Source: Microbacterium sp. Leaf159 (GTDB taxonomy: Bacteria; Actinomycetota; Actinomycetes; Actinomycetales; Microbacteriaceae). Taken from it: a DNA stretch of 64,000 nt. The notes below the pieces were generated by a model. That model ran no database searches. It had not been told where the DNA came from and was given only the letters and a program-made list of their open reading frames with translations. Positions 18,736-25,906 of this stretch are shown here, in pieces (within the stretch, counting starts at the first letter, position 1; the number at the start of each line of letters is the position of its first letter). The position numbers and the translations under genes were made by a program. The stretch covers positions 2,589,525 through 2,653,524 of the forward strand of contig NZ_LMOU01000001.1 of assembly GCF_001423615.1 (NCBI RefSeq), in the 5' to 3' direction.

Positions 18736-20445
18736 TCAGCGGTAGTCGCGGTCGCGGTGCTGCCCGGCCTCGTCACCCGAGGTCACGCGCTCGGCCTCTC
18801 TCGCGCGCAACTCGACGCGTCGGATCTTGCCCGAGATCGTCTTGGGCAGCTCTGGAACGAACTCGATGATGCGCACCCACAGGTGCGAGGAGAGCCGGTC
18901 GTGGGCGTACGCGAAGATCGATCGCGCGGCGTCCGCCTCGGCATCCACCGCATCTGCCCGCAGGCACACGTAGGCCTTCGGCACTGCCAGTCGTGTCGGA
19001 TCGGGGCTGGGGATCACCGCGGCCTCGATCACGAGCTCGTGCTCGAGCAGCACGGACTCGAGCTCGAACGGCGAGATCTTGTAGTCGGAGGCCTTGAAGA
19101 CGTCGTCGGCCCGCCCGATGTAGGTGAGGTAGCCGTCGGCATCCCGCTGGGCGATGTCGCCGGTGTGGTGATAGCCGCCGACGCGAGACTCGGCCGTCTT
19201 CTCGGGGTCGTCGTAGTACCCGGCCATGAGACCTGCGGGCGGGTGCGCGAGGTCGAGTGCGATCTCGCCCTCGGCCTCGGCGAGCCCGCCGGTGGCGGGG
19301 TCGAGCAGCACGACCGGGTAGCCGGGCAGCGGGCGGCCCATGGATCCGACCTTCACGACCTGACCGGGCGAGTTGCCCACGCAGGCCGTCATCTCGGTCT
19401 GCCCGAATCCGTCGCGGATCGTTCCGCCCCATGCCTCGCGCACGCGGTCGATGACCTCGGGATTCAGCGGTTCGCCGGCGCCGACGAGCTCGCGCGGCGG
19501 GTGGGTCAGTCGCGCGAGGTCGGCCTGGATCAGCATGCGCCACACGGTGGGCGGCGCGCAGAACGTCGAGACGTTGTGCGTGTCCATCACCTGCATGAGG
19601 GTGTTCGCGTCGAAGCGGTCGTAGTTGTAGACGAACACGGCCGCCTCGGCGAGGAAAGGTGAGTAGAAGCTCGACCAGGCGTGCTTCGCCCATCCCGGCG
19701 ATGAGATGTTGAGGTGCACGTCGTCTGGGCGCACGCCCAGCCACCACATGGTCGACAGGTGTCCGATCGGATACGAGACGTGGGTGTGCTGCACGAGCTT
19801 CGGGCGGCTGGTGGTGCCGCTCGTGAAATAGAGCAGGGCCGTGTCGTCGGCGGGTGTCGCGGCGTCCGGCGCGAACGTCGTCGGCGCGGTGGCCGAGTCG
19901 GCGAAGCGCGTCCACTCGGCGGGGATGCCTTCGCCCACCCCGATGCGCAGCACCTCGGCGTCGATGTCGGCGATGCGCTCTGCCAGGCCGCCCAGGGTCA
20001 CGATCGCGCGGGCGCGGCCGTGCTCGACGCGGTAGGCGAGGTCGGATGCCGAGAGCAGGGTCGAGGTCGGGATCGACACCGCGCCGATCTTGGTGATCGC
20101 GAGCATCACCTCCCACAGTTCGATCGTGTTGCCGAGCATCACGATGACGTGGTCGCCCCGACGGATGCCGAGACCGGTCAGCCACGCGGCGACCTGGTCT
20201 GAACGTGCGGAGAGGTCGCCGTACGTCCACGACTCGAGGCTGAGATCGGCCGAGACGATCTGCACGGCCGGACGATCCGGAGTCTCACCCGCGACGACGT
20301 CGAACCACTCGAGAGCGAAGTTGAACTCGGTGGGCGCCGGCCAGGAGAATCCGTCCCGCGCCGCGGCGTAGTCGGTGGCGTTCGCGAAGAGGAAGTCGCG
20401 CATCTCGCGGATCGCGGTCGTGGCTGCGGTGGCGCTGCGGCTCAT
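18736..20445 (-). CDS. AMP-forming acyl-CoA synthetase
   Basis: ANL-superfamily acyl-CoA synthetase, 569 aa, activating a carboxylic acid to its CoA thioester via an acyl-adenylate. Visible motifs are the P-loop YFTSGTTSRPK (about residue 220), the A5 motif GFGQTEMT, YHHTGD (A7), GRADDVFKASDYKISPFELE (A8) and PKTISGKIRR with the A10 catalytic Lys. The overall pattern is closest to medium-chain/benzoate-type (ACSM-like) synthetases. The ATG at 20445 has AAGGGAG at proper spacing. A hotdog thioesterase on the same strand lies immediately upstream, giving a CoA-ester activation and hydrolysis pair. Confidence 0.92.
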   Translation of the reverse strand: MSRSATAATTAIREMRDFLFANATDYAAARDGFSWPAPTEFNFALEWFDVVAGETPDRPAVQIVSADLSLESWTYGDLSARSDQVAAWLTGLGIRRGDHVIVMLGNTIELWEVMLAITKIGAVSIPTSTLLSASDLAYRVEHGRARAIVTLGGLAERIADIDAEVLRIGVGEGIPAEWTRFADSATAPTTFAPDAATPADDTALLYFTSGTTSRPKLVQHTHVSYPIGHLSTMWWLGVRPDDVHLNISSPGWAKHAWSSFYSPFLAEAAVFVYNYDRFDANTLMQVMDTHNVSTFCAPPTVWRMLIQADLARLTHPPRELVGAGEPLNPEVIDRVREAWGGTIRDGFGQTEMTACVGNSPGQVVKVGSMGRPLPGYPVVLLDPATGGLAEAEGEIALDLAHPPAGLMAGYYDDPEKTAESRVGGYHHTGDIAQRDADGYLTYIGRADDVFKASDYKISPFELESVLLEHELVIEAAVIPSPDPTRLAVPKAYVCLRADAVDAEADAARSIFAYAHDRLSSHLWVRIIEFVPELPKTISGKIRRVELRAREAERVTSGDEAGQHRDRDYR

Positions 20446-20508
20446 TCGGGGCTCCCTTGCTCGACGGACGTCTTCCATCCTCGCACCGAGCGCGGCCGCC
20501 GTGCCGAC

Positions 20509-20976
20509 CTACGGCAGGCGGATGGTCCCCGTGGCCAGGCGCTCGGTCGGCATCCGATCGCGGTTGTAGGTGATCTCGCTGTACCCGTGAGGGGTGGGCA
20601 CTCCGTCGTCATCCAGGCTCACGAACACGATCTTGTCGATCGTCAGGATGCGCTTGCGGGTGATCATGTTGCGGGCGACGGCCCGCATGGTCAGAGACGT
20701 GGTGCCGAAATGCGTGGCCTGCAGGCCGATCTCGATCAGGTCGCCCTGCACTGCGGACGCCTCGAAGTTGATCTCCGAGATGTGTTTCGTCACCGCACGG
20801 TAGTTGCCCAGCTGCACGATCGCGTAGATCGCCGCCTCCTCGTCGATCCACTTCAGCAGGCTGCCTCCGAACAGCGAGCCGTTCGCGTTGAGGTCTTCGG
20901 GGCGCACCCACTTGCGGGTGCGGAAGTTGATGCCGTCCTCGGACCACTGCCACTCGGGTGTCTTCTGCTTCGCCAT
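20509..20976 (-). CDS. acyl-CoA thioesterase (hotdog fold)
   Basis: Single hotdog-domain thioesterase, 155 aa, of the YciA/BFIT-like acyl-CoA hydrolase type. DLNANGSLFGGSLLKWIDEEAA near residue 26 matches the family's catalytic-Asp region, and AVQGDLIEIGLQATHFGTTSL the central strands. It hydrolyses acyl-CoA in the cytosol. TACCCT lies six bases before the ATG, so the message may be leaderless. It is upstream of and codirectional with the acyl-CoA synthetase, and divergent from the clpP pair. Confidence 0.88.
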   Translation of the reverse strand: MAKQKTPEWQWSEDGINFRTRKWVRPEDLNANGSLFGGSLLKWIDEEAAIYAIVQLGNYRAVTKHISEINFEASAVQGDLIEIGLQATHFGTTSLTMRAVARNMITRKRILTIDKIVFVSLDDDGVPTPHGYSEITYNRDRMPTERLATGTIRLP

Positions 20977-20982
20977 GCTCCG

Positions 20983-20988
20983 AGGGTA
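20983..20988 (-). promoter_or_regulatory. putative -10 of thioesterase gene
   Basis: TACCCT on the minus strand, six bases before the ATG at 20976. Confidence 0.4.
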
Positions 20989-21102
20989 GGAGCCTCGTGA
21001 GTCGGGGGTGTTACGCGAGCATGCCGACTCGATCTGCCGTGGGCTGATCCGCCCCGAGCGGATACCCGACCGCGGCGGATCGCGGCGGCGGATGCTGGTC
21101 GC

Positions 21103-21717
21103 ATGAGCGAAGACAACTCCCTCCCGCAGTTCGGCCCCGAGGCCAGAAGAGCGCTGTTCCACGAACGCGTCCTGGTGCTCGACGGCGCCCTCGACGACGA
21201 CAACGGCACGCTGCTGATGACGCAGCTGCTGACCCTCTCGGTCGAGGATCCGACCACCGACATCGCGCTGTGGATCCACTCGCCCGGCGGTTCGGTTCCC
21301 TCGATGCTCGCGATCCGCGACCTGATGACGATGGTGCCGAACGACGTGTCGACCCTCGCGCTCGGGCTCGCCTGCAGTGCCGGACAATTCCTGCTGTCCG
21401 CCGGCACGAAGGGCAAGCGCCGCGCGCTGCCGCATGCGCGCATCCTGATGCACCAGGGGTCTGCGGGCATCGGCGGGTCGGCGGGCGAGATCGAGACGCA
21501 GGCCGACGATCTGCGGCACATGCGCGACACGGTGCTCGGGCTGATCGCCGACGACACCGGTCAGCCCAGAGAGCGGATCTTCGAGGACTCACTGCACGAC
21601 CGCTGGTACACCGCAGGGCAGGCGAAGGACTACGGCTTCATCGACGAGATCGTCGCCTCTCTCGGCGACCTCATGCCGCGTCGCCGGGCCCGCGTCGGTC
21701 TGGGGGCGAGCGCATGA
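21103..21717 (+). CDS. clpP: ClpP-like serine protease subunit, active form
   Basis: ClpP-family peptidase, 204 aa. The oxyanion strand motif is IHSPGGS (58-64), the nucleophile Ser92 sits in LACSAGQFLL, His117 in ILMHQ, and the Asp in FEDSLHDRW, so the triad is complete. Compared with housekeeping ClpP the context GQAASMG is changed to GLACSAG. It forms a tandem with the next gene through an ATGA overlap, like the clpP3-clpP4 type pairs of Streptomyces. It should assemble into tetradecameric rings with a Clp ATPase encoded elsewhere. No propeptide is obvious. Confidence 0.92.
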   Translation: MSEDNSLPQFGPEARRALFHERVLVLDGALDDDNGTLLMTQLLTLSVEDPTTDIALWIHSPGGSVPSMLAIRDLMTMVPNDVSTLALGLACSAGQFLLSAGTKGKRRALPHARILMHQGSAGIGGSAGEIETQADDLRHMRDTVLGLIADDTGQPRERIFEDSLHDRWYTAGQAKDYGFIDEIVASLGDLMPRRRARVGLGASA

Positions 21718-22307
21718 GCGGCTACACGATCCCGAACGTCATCGCGCAGCATCCGCGGGGCGATCGGGTCATGGACGTCTACTCGCACCTGCTCGCGGAG
21801 CGGGTCATCTATCTCGGCACCGGAATCGATGCGGGAGTCGCGAACGCCCTCATCGCGCAGCTGCTGCATCTGGATGCCGACAGTCAGGACTCCGGCATCC
21901 AGTTCTACATCAACAGCGAAGGCGGTGACCCCGGGGCGGCGCTCGCGATCTATGACACGATGCAGCACATCCGTCCCGCCGTCGCGACGACCTGCGTCGG
22001 GCAGGCGATCGGACCCGCCGCGCTGCTCGTCGCGGCCGGAGCGCCGGGACAGCGAGCCGCTCTCGCCCACGCCCGCATCGTGCTGCATCAGCCCGCGGGG
22101 CAGTCACGCGGCGCGATCCCCGATCTCATCCTCGCGGCCGACGAGGTCGTGCGGGTGCGCTCGGACATGGAGTCGATCCTCGCCAGACACAGCGGCCGAT
22201 CGCTGAGCGAGCTGCGCGCCGACACCGATCGGGACCGCGTCTTCACGGCATCCGCTGCCCTGGACTACGGACTGATCGACACCGTGCTGGGGGAGCGGGC
22301 CGTCTGA
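21714..22307 (+). CDS. clpP: ClpP-like subunit lacking catalytic serine
   Basis: ClpP paralogue, 197 aa, translationally coupled to the active subunit. The fold motifs are intact (INSEGGDPGAALAIYDTM, HARIVLHQP with its His, RADTDRDRVFTA with its Asp). At the nucleophile position the family's GQAASMGALL reads GQAIGPAALL, putting Gly100 where Ser should be. The subunit is therefore expected to be peptidase-dead but assembly-competent, comparable in principle to cyanobacterial ClpR. It probably modulates mixed rings with the 21103 product. Loss of Ser is read directly from the sequence; the structural role is inference. Confidence 0.9.
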   Translation: MSGYTIPNVIAQHPRGDRVMDVYSHLLAERVIYLGTGIDAGVANALIAQLLHLDADSQDSGIQFYINSEGGDPGAALAIYDTMQHIRPAVATTCVGQAIGPAALLVAAGAPGQRAALAHARIVLHQPAGQSRGAIPDLILAADEVVRVRSDMESILARHSGRSLSELRADTDRDRVFTASAALDYGLIDTVLGERAV

Positions 22308-22331
22308 TGGCTAGCGGGTCGGGTGCCTCGG

Positions 22332-22451
22332 TCCGTCTGCAGGATCGGGGTACGTCTGGTGCCCTTGCACGTCTGCAAGATCGAAGCGCGGATGCAGATG
22401 ATTCGGCCGTTCTGGTCCTGCAGGCGTGCCGGGGTGCTGCAGATGGACGGA
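22332..22451. terminator. imperfect long hairpin between converging clpP and regulator genes
   Basis: Left arm around 22332-22353 and right arm around 22426-22451 share TCCGTC, CTGCAG and GGGGT in inverted order, with gaps. It lies in the 164-base space between two converging genes, so a bidirectional terminator is plausible. Several CTGCA(G/A) repeats occur inside. The pairing is imperfect and was not folded. Confidence 0.4.
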
Positions 22452-22471
22452 CAGACGGAAGAGGGGCCCGG

Positions 22472-22843
22472 TCAGGCGGCGAGGGCGAAGGTCCCGCGGG
22501 TGACGGACACCGCAGCGGATGCCGGAGCCGCCGTCGCCTGGCGCAGCTCGTCGGCCACGGCGCTCGTCAGCTCGATCAGGGAGGTGTCGAGGGCCCCGGC
22601 GATCGCGGCGATCATCTCGCTCGACGGCTCTTTGAGTCCTCGTTCGACCTCCGAGAGGTACTGAGGCGAGACTCCGGCGTTCCCGGCCGTCTCGGTCAGG
22701 GTCTCGTCGCGGTGGTGGCGTCGGCGTCGCAGCTGGTCGCCGACCATCTGGCGCCACAGGGGTTCGGGCTCACTGGGACGAGGGCGGGCCGGGCGAGGGC
22801 GGGCAGAGCGAGGTGCGCGAGGGAACGGGACGAGGTCGGCCAT
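22472..22843 (-). CDS. PopR/ClgR-like XRE-family regulator
   Basis: DNA-binding protein of 123 aa with a helix-turn-helix resembling ClgR/PopR: VGDQLRRRRHHRDETL, then VSPQYLSEVERGLKEPSSEM with the conserved SEVERGxKEPSSE core, then IAGALDTSLIEL. In Streptomyces PopR and ClgR control clpP operons and are themselves Clp substrates recognised through a C-terminal Ala-Ala (established work). Here the C-terminus reads FALAA, which would fit such a degron. It faces the clpP pair tail to tail. A perfect 8-1-8 palindrome lies 40 bases upstream. The family match is strong; that it controls these clpP genes is inference. Confidence 0.85.
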   Translation of the reverse strand: MADLVPFPRAPRSARPRPARPRPSEPEPLWRQMVGDQLRRRRHHRDETLTETAGNAGVSPQYLSEVERGLKEPSSEMIAAIAGALDTSLIELTSAVADELRQATAAPASAAVSVTRGTFALAA

Positions 22844-22882
22844 GCCTCACGATAATCCGCCGTCAGCGAGGGAATCGAGCCG

Positions 22883-22899
22883 TTCTGCTCAGAGCAGAA
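22883..22899. promoter_or_regulatory. palindromic operator upstream of PopR-like gene
   Basis: TTCTGCTCAGAGCAGAA is a perfect 8-1-8 palindrome, 40 bases upstream of the regulator's ATG. It could be an autoregulatory site. I see no second copy in front of the clpP pair. It also lies just downstream of the Lrp gene's stop, so a short terminator stem cannot be excluded. Confidence 0.5.
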
Positions 22900-22923
22900 A
22901 GACCGCGGCACCTCTCGAGCGCG

Positions 22924-23379
22924 TCAGCCGAGCGGCAGAGCACCGTCATCGACGACCTTGCGCATCACGAGCGTCGAACTGACGCGCTGCACTCCGGGCA
23001 GGGCGGTGAGCTGCTCGTCGTAGAGGCGCTGGAAGTGCTCGAGGTCTGCGGCGACGACGCGCAGCAGGTAGTCGGGGTCGCCGAACAGCCGGTGCGCGAG
23101 CGTGATGTTCGGGATGCGGGTGACGGCCTCCTCGAACGGGATGATCGAGTCGCGGTTCGCCTCTTTCATCGTGACGAAGACGAGGGTCTCGAACCCCAAT
23201 CCGAGGGCCTGGGGAGACAGGGTCGCGTGGTAGCCGGTGATGACTCCCGAGCGCTCCAGTTCGCGCAGTCGGCGGTGACAGGGAGACACGCTCAGCTGCA
23301 CCCGTTCGGCGAGCTCGGTGATGCTCAGGCGCCCGTCACGCTGTAGCTCGGCAAGGATCTTCCGGTCGATCGCATCCAT
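22924..23379 (-). CDS. Lrp/AsnC-family regulator
   Basis: Feast/famine regulator, 151 aa. The N-terminal helix-turn-helix reads MDAIDRKILAELQRDGR, then ITELAERVQLSVSPCHRRL. The C-terminal RAM domain (about residues 65-140) binds an amino acid and mediates octamer formation. It is divergent from a LysE-type exporter, the usual arrangement in which the regulator induces the exporter in response to excess amino acid. A perfect palindrome in the shared upstream region is the probable binding site. Confidence 0.93.
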   Translation of the reverse strand: MDAIDRKILAELQRDGRLSITELAERVQLSVSPCHRRLRELERSGVITGYHATLSPQALGLGFETLVFVTMKEANRDSIIPFEEAVTRIPNITLAHRLFGDPDYLLRVVAADLEHFQRLYDEQLTALPGVQRVSSTLVMRKVVDDGALPLG

Positions 23380-23385
23380 ACTCTA

Positions 23386-23402
23386 GATTCTTGCGCAGAA
23401 TC
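23386..23402. promoter_or_regulatory. Lrp-type palindrome between regulator and exporter
   Basis: GATTCTTGCGCAGAATC, a perfect 6-5-6 palindrome. It is centred 55 bp upstream of the putative LysE -10 and adjacent to the regulator's start, fitting activation of the exporter and autoregulation. Confidence 0.7.
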
Positions 23403-23448
23403 AGGCCGCGCGTGCAAACAACGCAAACACTTTCCGTCGATTTCTTCC

Positions 23449-23454
23449 TAGAGT
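23449..23454 (+). promoter_or_regulatory. putative -10 of LysE-type gene
   Basis: TAGAGT, 36 bases before the LysE-type ATG, followed by a GAAAGAG ribosome site. This gene therefore has a conventional leader. Confidence 0.45.
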
Positions 23455-23490
23455 TGCCCCGCAGCGCAGGAACGACGAAAGAGAACAGCC

Positions 23491-24105
23491 ATGGCACTCA
23501 CCGCGATCACCGCCTTCTGGGGTGTCTCGATGCTCTTCGTCATCACCCCCGGCGCCGACTGGGCATTCGCGATCTCGGCCGGTCTGCGGCGCCGAACGGC
23601 ACCTGCGGTGCTGGGGATGCTGTCCGGCCATGTGCTCGCGGTGGTCATCGTGGCGGCCGGAGTCGGAGCGCTCGTCGCTCGATATCCGGTCGCACTCACC
23701 GTGCTGACGGTCGCGGGAGCGCTCTACCTGGTCTGGCTCGGCATCGGCACCCTGCGTGCACCCGCCGTGATCCGCGAAGGCGCCGAACTCATCGAGGCCT
23801 CACCGGGCAGGTGGATGCTGAAGGGCTTCGGGATCAGCGGACTGAACCCGAAGGTGACCCTGCTGTTCCTCGCGATCCTTCCCCAGTTCACGGCGGCCGA
23901 TTCGACCTGGCCGCTCGCGGTGCAGATCGTGATCCTCGGCGCGGTGCACCTGGTCGGCTGCGCTGCGGTGTACTTCGCCGTCGGATTCGGGGCGGGGTCC
24001 GTATTGCGGGCTCGTCCGAGCGCGGCGCGCGTCGTGAGCATCGTGTCGGGCATCGCGATGATCGGGATCGGCGCGGTGCTGCTCGTCGGACAGCTGGTGC
24101 GATGA
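23491..24105 (+). CDS. LysE/RhtB-family amino acid exporter
   Basis: Export permease, 204 aa, six predicted helices. Family signatures: ITPGADWAFAISAGLRRRTA near residue 18 (usual form TPGPxxxxxxxxGxxxG) and KGFGISGLNPKVTLLFLAILPQF in the middle. It exports an amino acid by proton motive force; the substrate is unknown. It diverges from the Lrp regulator and overlaps the following thioesterase-like gene by ATGA. Confidence 0.92.
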   Translation: MALTAITAFWGVSMLFVITPGADWAFAISAGLRRRTAPAVLGMLSGHVLAVVIVAAGVGALVARYPVALTVLTVAGALYLVWLGIGTLRAPAVIREGAELIEASPGRWMLKGFGISGLNPKVTLLFLAILPQFTAADSTWPLAVQIVILGAVHLVGCAAVYFAVGFGAGSVLRARPSAARVVSIVSGIAMIGIGAVLLVGQLVR

Positions 24106-24911
24106 CGACGTTCTACGATCCGATGGTGACCGCATACTTCGAGCGCCTCTCCGACAGTGCCTTCCGAGCCACGGGGGAGGTGCAGGGCGCATGGAACACA
24201 TCCGAGCAGCACATCGCTCCGACGATCGGCCTCCTCGCGCACCTCGTCGAGAGGCACCGGGATGCGCGGCGTGATGACGCGCTCGTGCTCGCCCGTGTCT
24301 CGTACGACATCCTCGGGGTGCTGCCGATCGACGTGGTCGAGGTCGACGTCCGTGTCATCCGCCCAGGGCGCACGATCGAACTCGTCGAGGCGACGCTGAG
24401 TCACGACGGCCGACCGGCCGTGATCCTTCGGGCGTGGCTGATGCAGACGGCCGACACGTCGGCGATCGCGGGCGGCGCGCTACCGGTCATGCCCCCGCTC
24501 GACTCGCACGCCGAGTGGCAGGCGGGCGCGGTGTGGCCGGGTGCGTTCGTGCGCTCGGGTGACTTCCGTCACCGCGAGGAGTCGCCGGGCAGGGCATCGG
24601 CGTGGGTGCGTCCGCATCATCCGCTGCTCACGGGCGAGACGGTCAGCCCGACGGCGCGTGCCCTCGGAGTCGTGGATCTCGCGAACGGCATGACTCCGCG
24701 CGTGCCGATCGGCGCGGCGTTCTTCCCGAACGTCGACCTCACGGCTCACCTGTTCCGAGAGCCGGACGAGGGGTGGATCGGACTCGACACGACGGTGACC
24801 TTCGGCGCTCACGGGGTCGGCGTCACGCACTCCGTGCTGAACGACGCGGCAGGACCCTTCGGTGTCTCGGTGCAGAGCCTGACCGTGCGGCCGGTCCCCG
24901 CGCGGGGGTGA
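24102..24911 (+). CDS. thioesterase-family (double-hotdog) protein
   Basis: A protein of 269 aa resembling TesB-like acyl-CoA thioesterases: residues about 1-110 and 140-265 look like two hotdog repeats, with LVERHRDARRDDALVLARVSY and TARALGVVDLANGM segments. The start ATG overlaps the exporter's stop (ATGA), so the two are translationally coupled. Why a thioesterase-like protein is coupled to an amino acid exporter is unclear. The substrate is unknown. Confidence 0.75.
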   Translation: MTTFYDPMVTAYFERLSDSAFRATGEVQGAWNTSEQHIAPTIGLLAHLVERHRDARRDDALVLARVSYDILGVLPIDVVEVDVRVIRPGRTIELVEATLSHDGRPAVILRAWLMQTADTSAIAGGALPVMPPLDSHAEWQAGAVWPGAFVRSGDFRHREESPGRASAWVRPHHPLLTGETVSPTARALGVVDLANGMTPRVPIGAAFFPNVDLTAHLFREPDEGWIGLDTTVTFGAHGVGVTHSVLNDAAGPFGVSVQSLTVRPVPARG

Positions 24912-24920
24912 CCGCGGGCG

Positions 24921-25820
24921 TCAGGCTTCGGCGCGATCAGGCACCGCGGAGTCGGTGGTCGAAGGAGTGGACGCCGCAGCATCCGTCGCCGCCCAGCTGG
25001 CGAGCATCCGCAGCTTCTCCTCCGATGCGGAGCCCGGCTCCGCCGTGTAGGTCGACATCTGCAGACCGGGATCGGCCGGCAGCTCGAAGGCCTCGTAGGT
25101 GAGTTCCATCTCGCCGACGACGGGGTGGTTGATCCTCTTGACGCCGCTGCGGTGGAAGCGCACGTTGTGCGCGGCCCACAGGGTGCGGAACCGCTCGCTG
25201 CGGGTCGACAGCTCGCCCACGAGATCGGTGAGCTTGCGGTCGAACGGGTTGCGCCCGGCTTCGCCGCGCATCGCGGCCACGAGCTCCTGGGTGTTGCGCT
25301 CCCACTCGGGGTAGAACTCCTGCGCGGCGGGGTCGAGGAAGGCGAAGCGGGCGCTGTTCGGCACCGGGGTCGTGAAGAGCGGGGCGTAGAGCGCGCGGCC
25401 CAGTGCGTTCGCCGCGAGGTAGTCGAAGTAGTTGTTGCGCACTATCGCGGGCGCTTCCGTCATCGCGTCGAGCAGGCGCAGGATGCTGGGTCGCAGCGTC
25501 TCGACCTTCTTGCGCGGCTTGCGGGCGACCGGTGACGCGTTGGCCGTGCGGGCGAGGTCGAACAGATGCGCCGTCTCGGCCTCGTCGAGCTGCAGGGCGC
25601 GGGCGAGCGCGTCGAGCACGCTGTCGGAGACGCCCGACAGATCACCCCGCTCGAGGCGGGTGTAGTAGTCGACGCTGACGCCGGCGAGCAGCGACACCTC
25701 TTCGCGGCGAAGCCCGGGTACGCGCCGGTTCCCGCCGTATGCGGGCAGGCCTGCCTGGTCGGGGGTGATGCGGTCGCGCCTCGACGAGAGGAATTCGCGC
25801 ACCTCGTTGCGGGTGTCCAT
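24921..25820 (-). CDS. MmyB-type XRE transcriptional regulator
   Basis: Regulator of 299 aa: an N-terminal helix-turn-helix (RRVPGLRREEVSLLAGVSVDYY, with RLERGDLSGVSDSVLDALARAL) and a C-terminal MmyB-like ligand-binding domain (from about residue 100, with NNYFDYLAANALGRALY, then WAAHNVRFHRSGVKRINHPVVGEMEL). In this family the C-terminal domain resembles a PAS fold that can bind fatty acids. It diverges from an aldo/keto reductase, its probable target. TACCGT seven bases before the ATG suggests a leaderless mRNA. Confidence 0.92.
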   Translation of the reverse strand: MDTRNEVREFLSSRRDRITPDQAGLPAYGGNRRVPGLRREEVSLLAGVSVDYYTRLERGDLSGVSDSVLDALARALQLDEAETAHLFDLARTANASPVARKPRKKVETLRPSILRLLDAMTEAPAIVRNNYFDYLAANALGRALYAPLFTTPVPNSARFAFLDPAAQEFYPEWERNTQELVAAMRGEAGRNPFDRKLTDLVGELSTRSERFRTLWAAHNVRFHRSGVKRINHPVVGEMELTYEAFELPADPGLQMSTYTAEPGSASEEKLRMLASWAATDAAASTPSTTDSAVPDRAEA

Positions 25821-25827
25821 GTCCTCG

Positions 25828-25833
25828 ACGGTA
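25828..25833 (-). promoter_or_regulatory. putative -10 of MmyB-type gene
   Basis: TACCGT on the minus strand, seven bases before the ATG at 25820. Confidence 0.4.
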
Positions 25834-25851
25834 CGCCCCCTCGGGCGGTGA

Positions 25852-25876
25852 AGGGAGGTACTGGTGGACTCTCCCT
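25852..25876. promoter_or_regulatory. inverted repeat between regulator and aldo/keto reductase
   Basis: AGGGAG and CTCCCT separated by 13 bases in the 86-base divergent region; a candidate operator for the MmyB-type regulator. Confidence 0.4.
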
Positions 25877-25906
25877 CGTATGCGAGACCGCGCGCAGACT
25901 GAGGAC

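Noticed and set aside
22315..22471. Small gene or small RNA between clpP and the regulator
   Set aside because: No plausible start/ribosome-site pair or promoter; inverted repeats between converging genes fit termination better.
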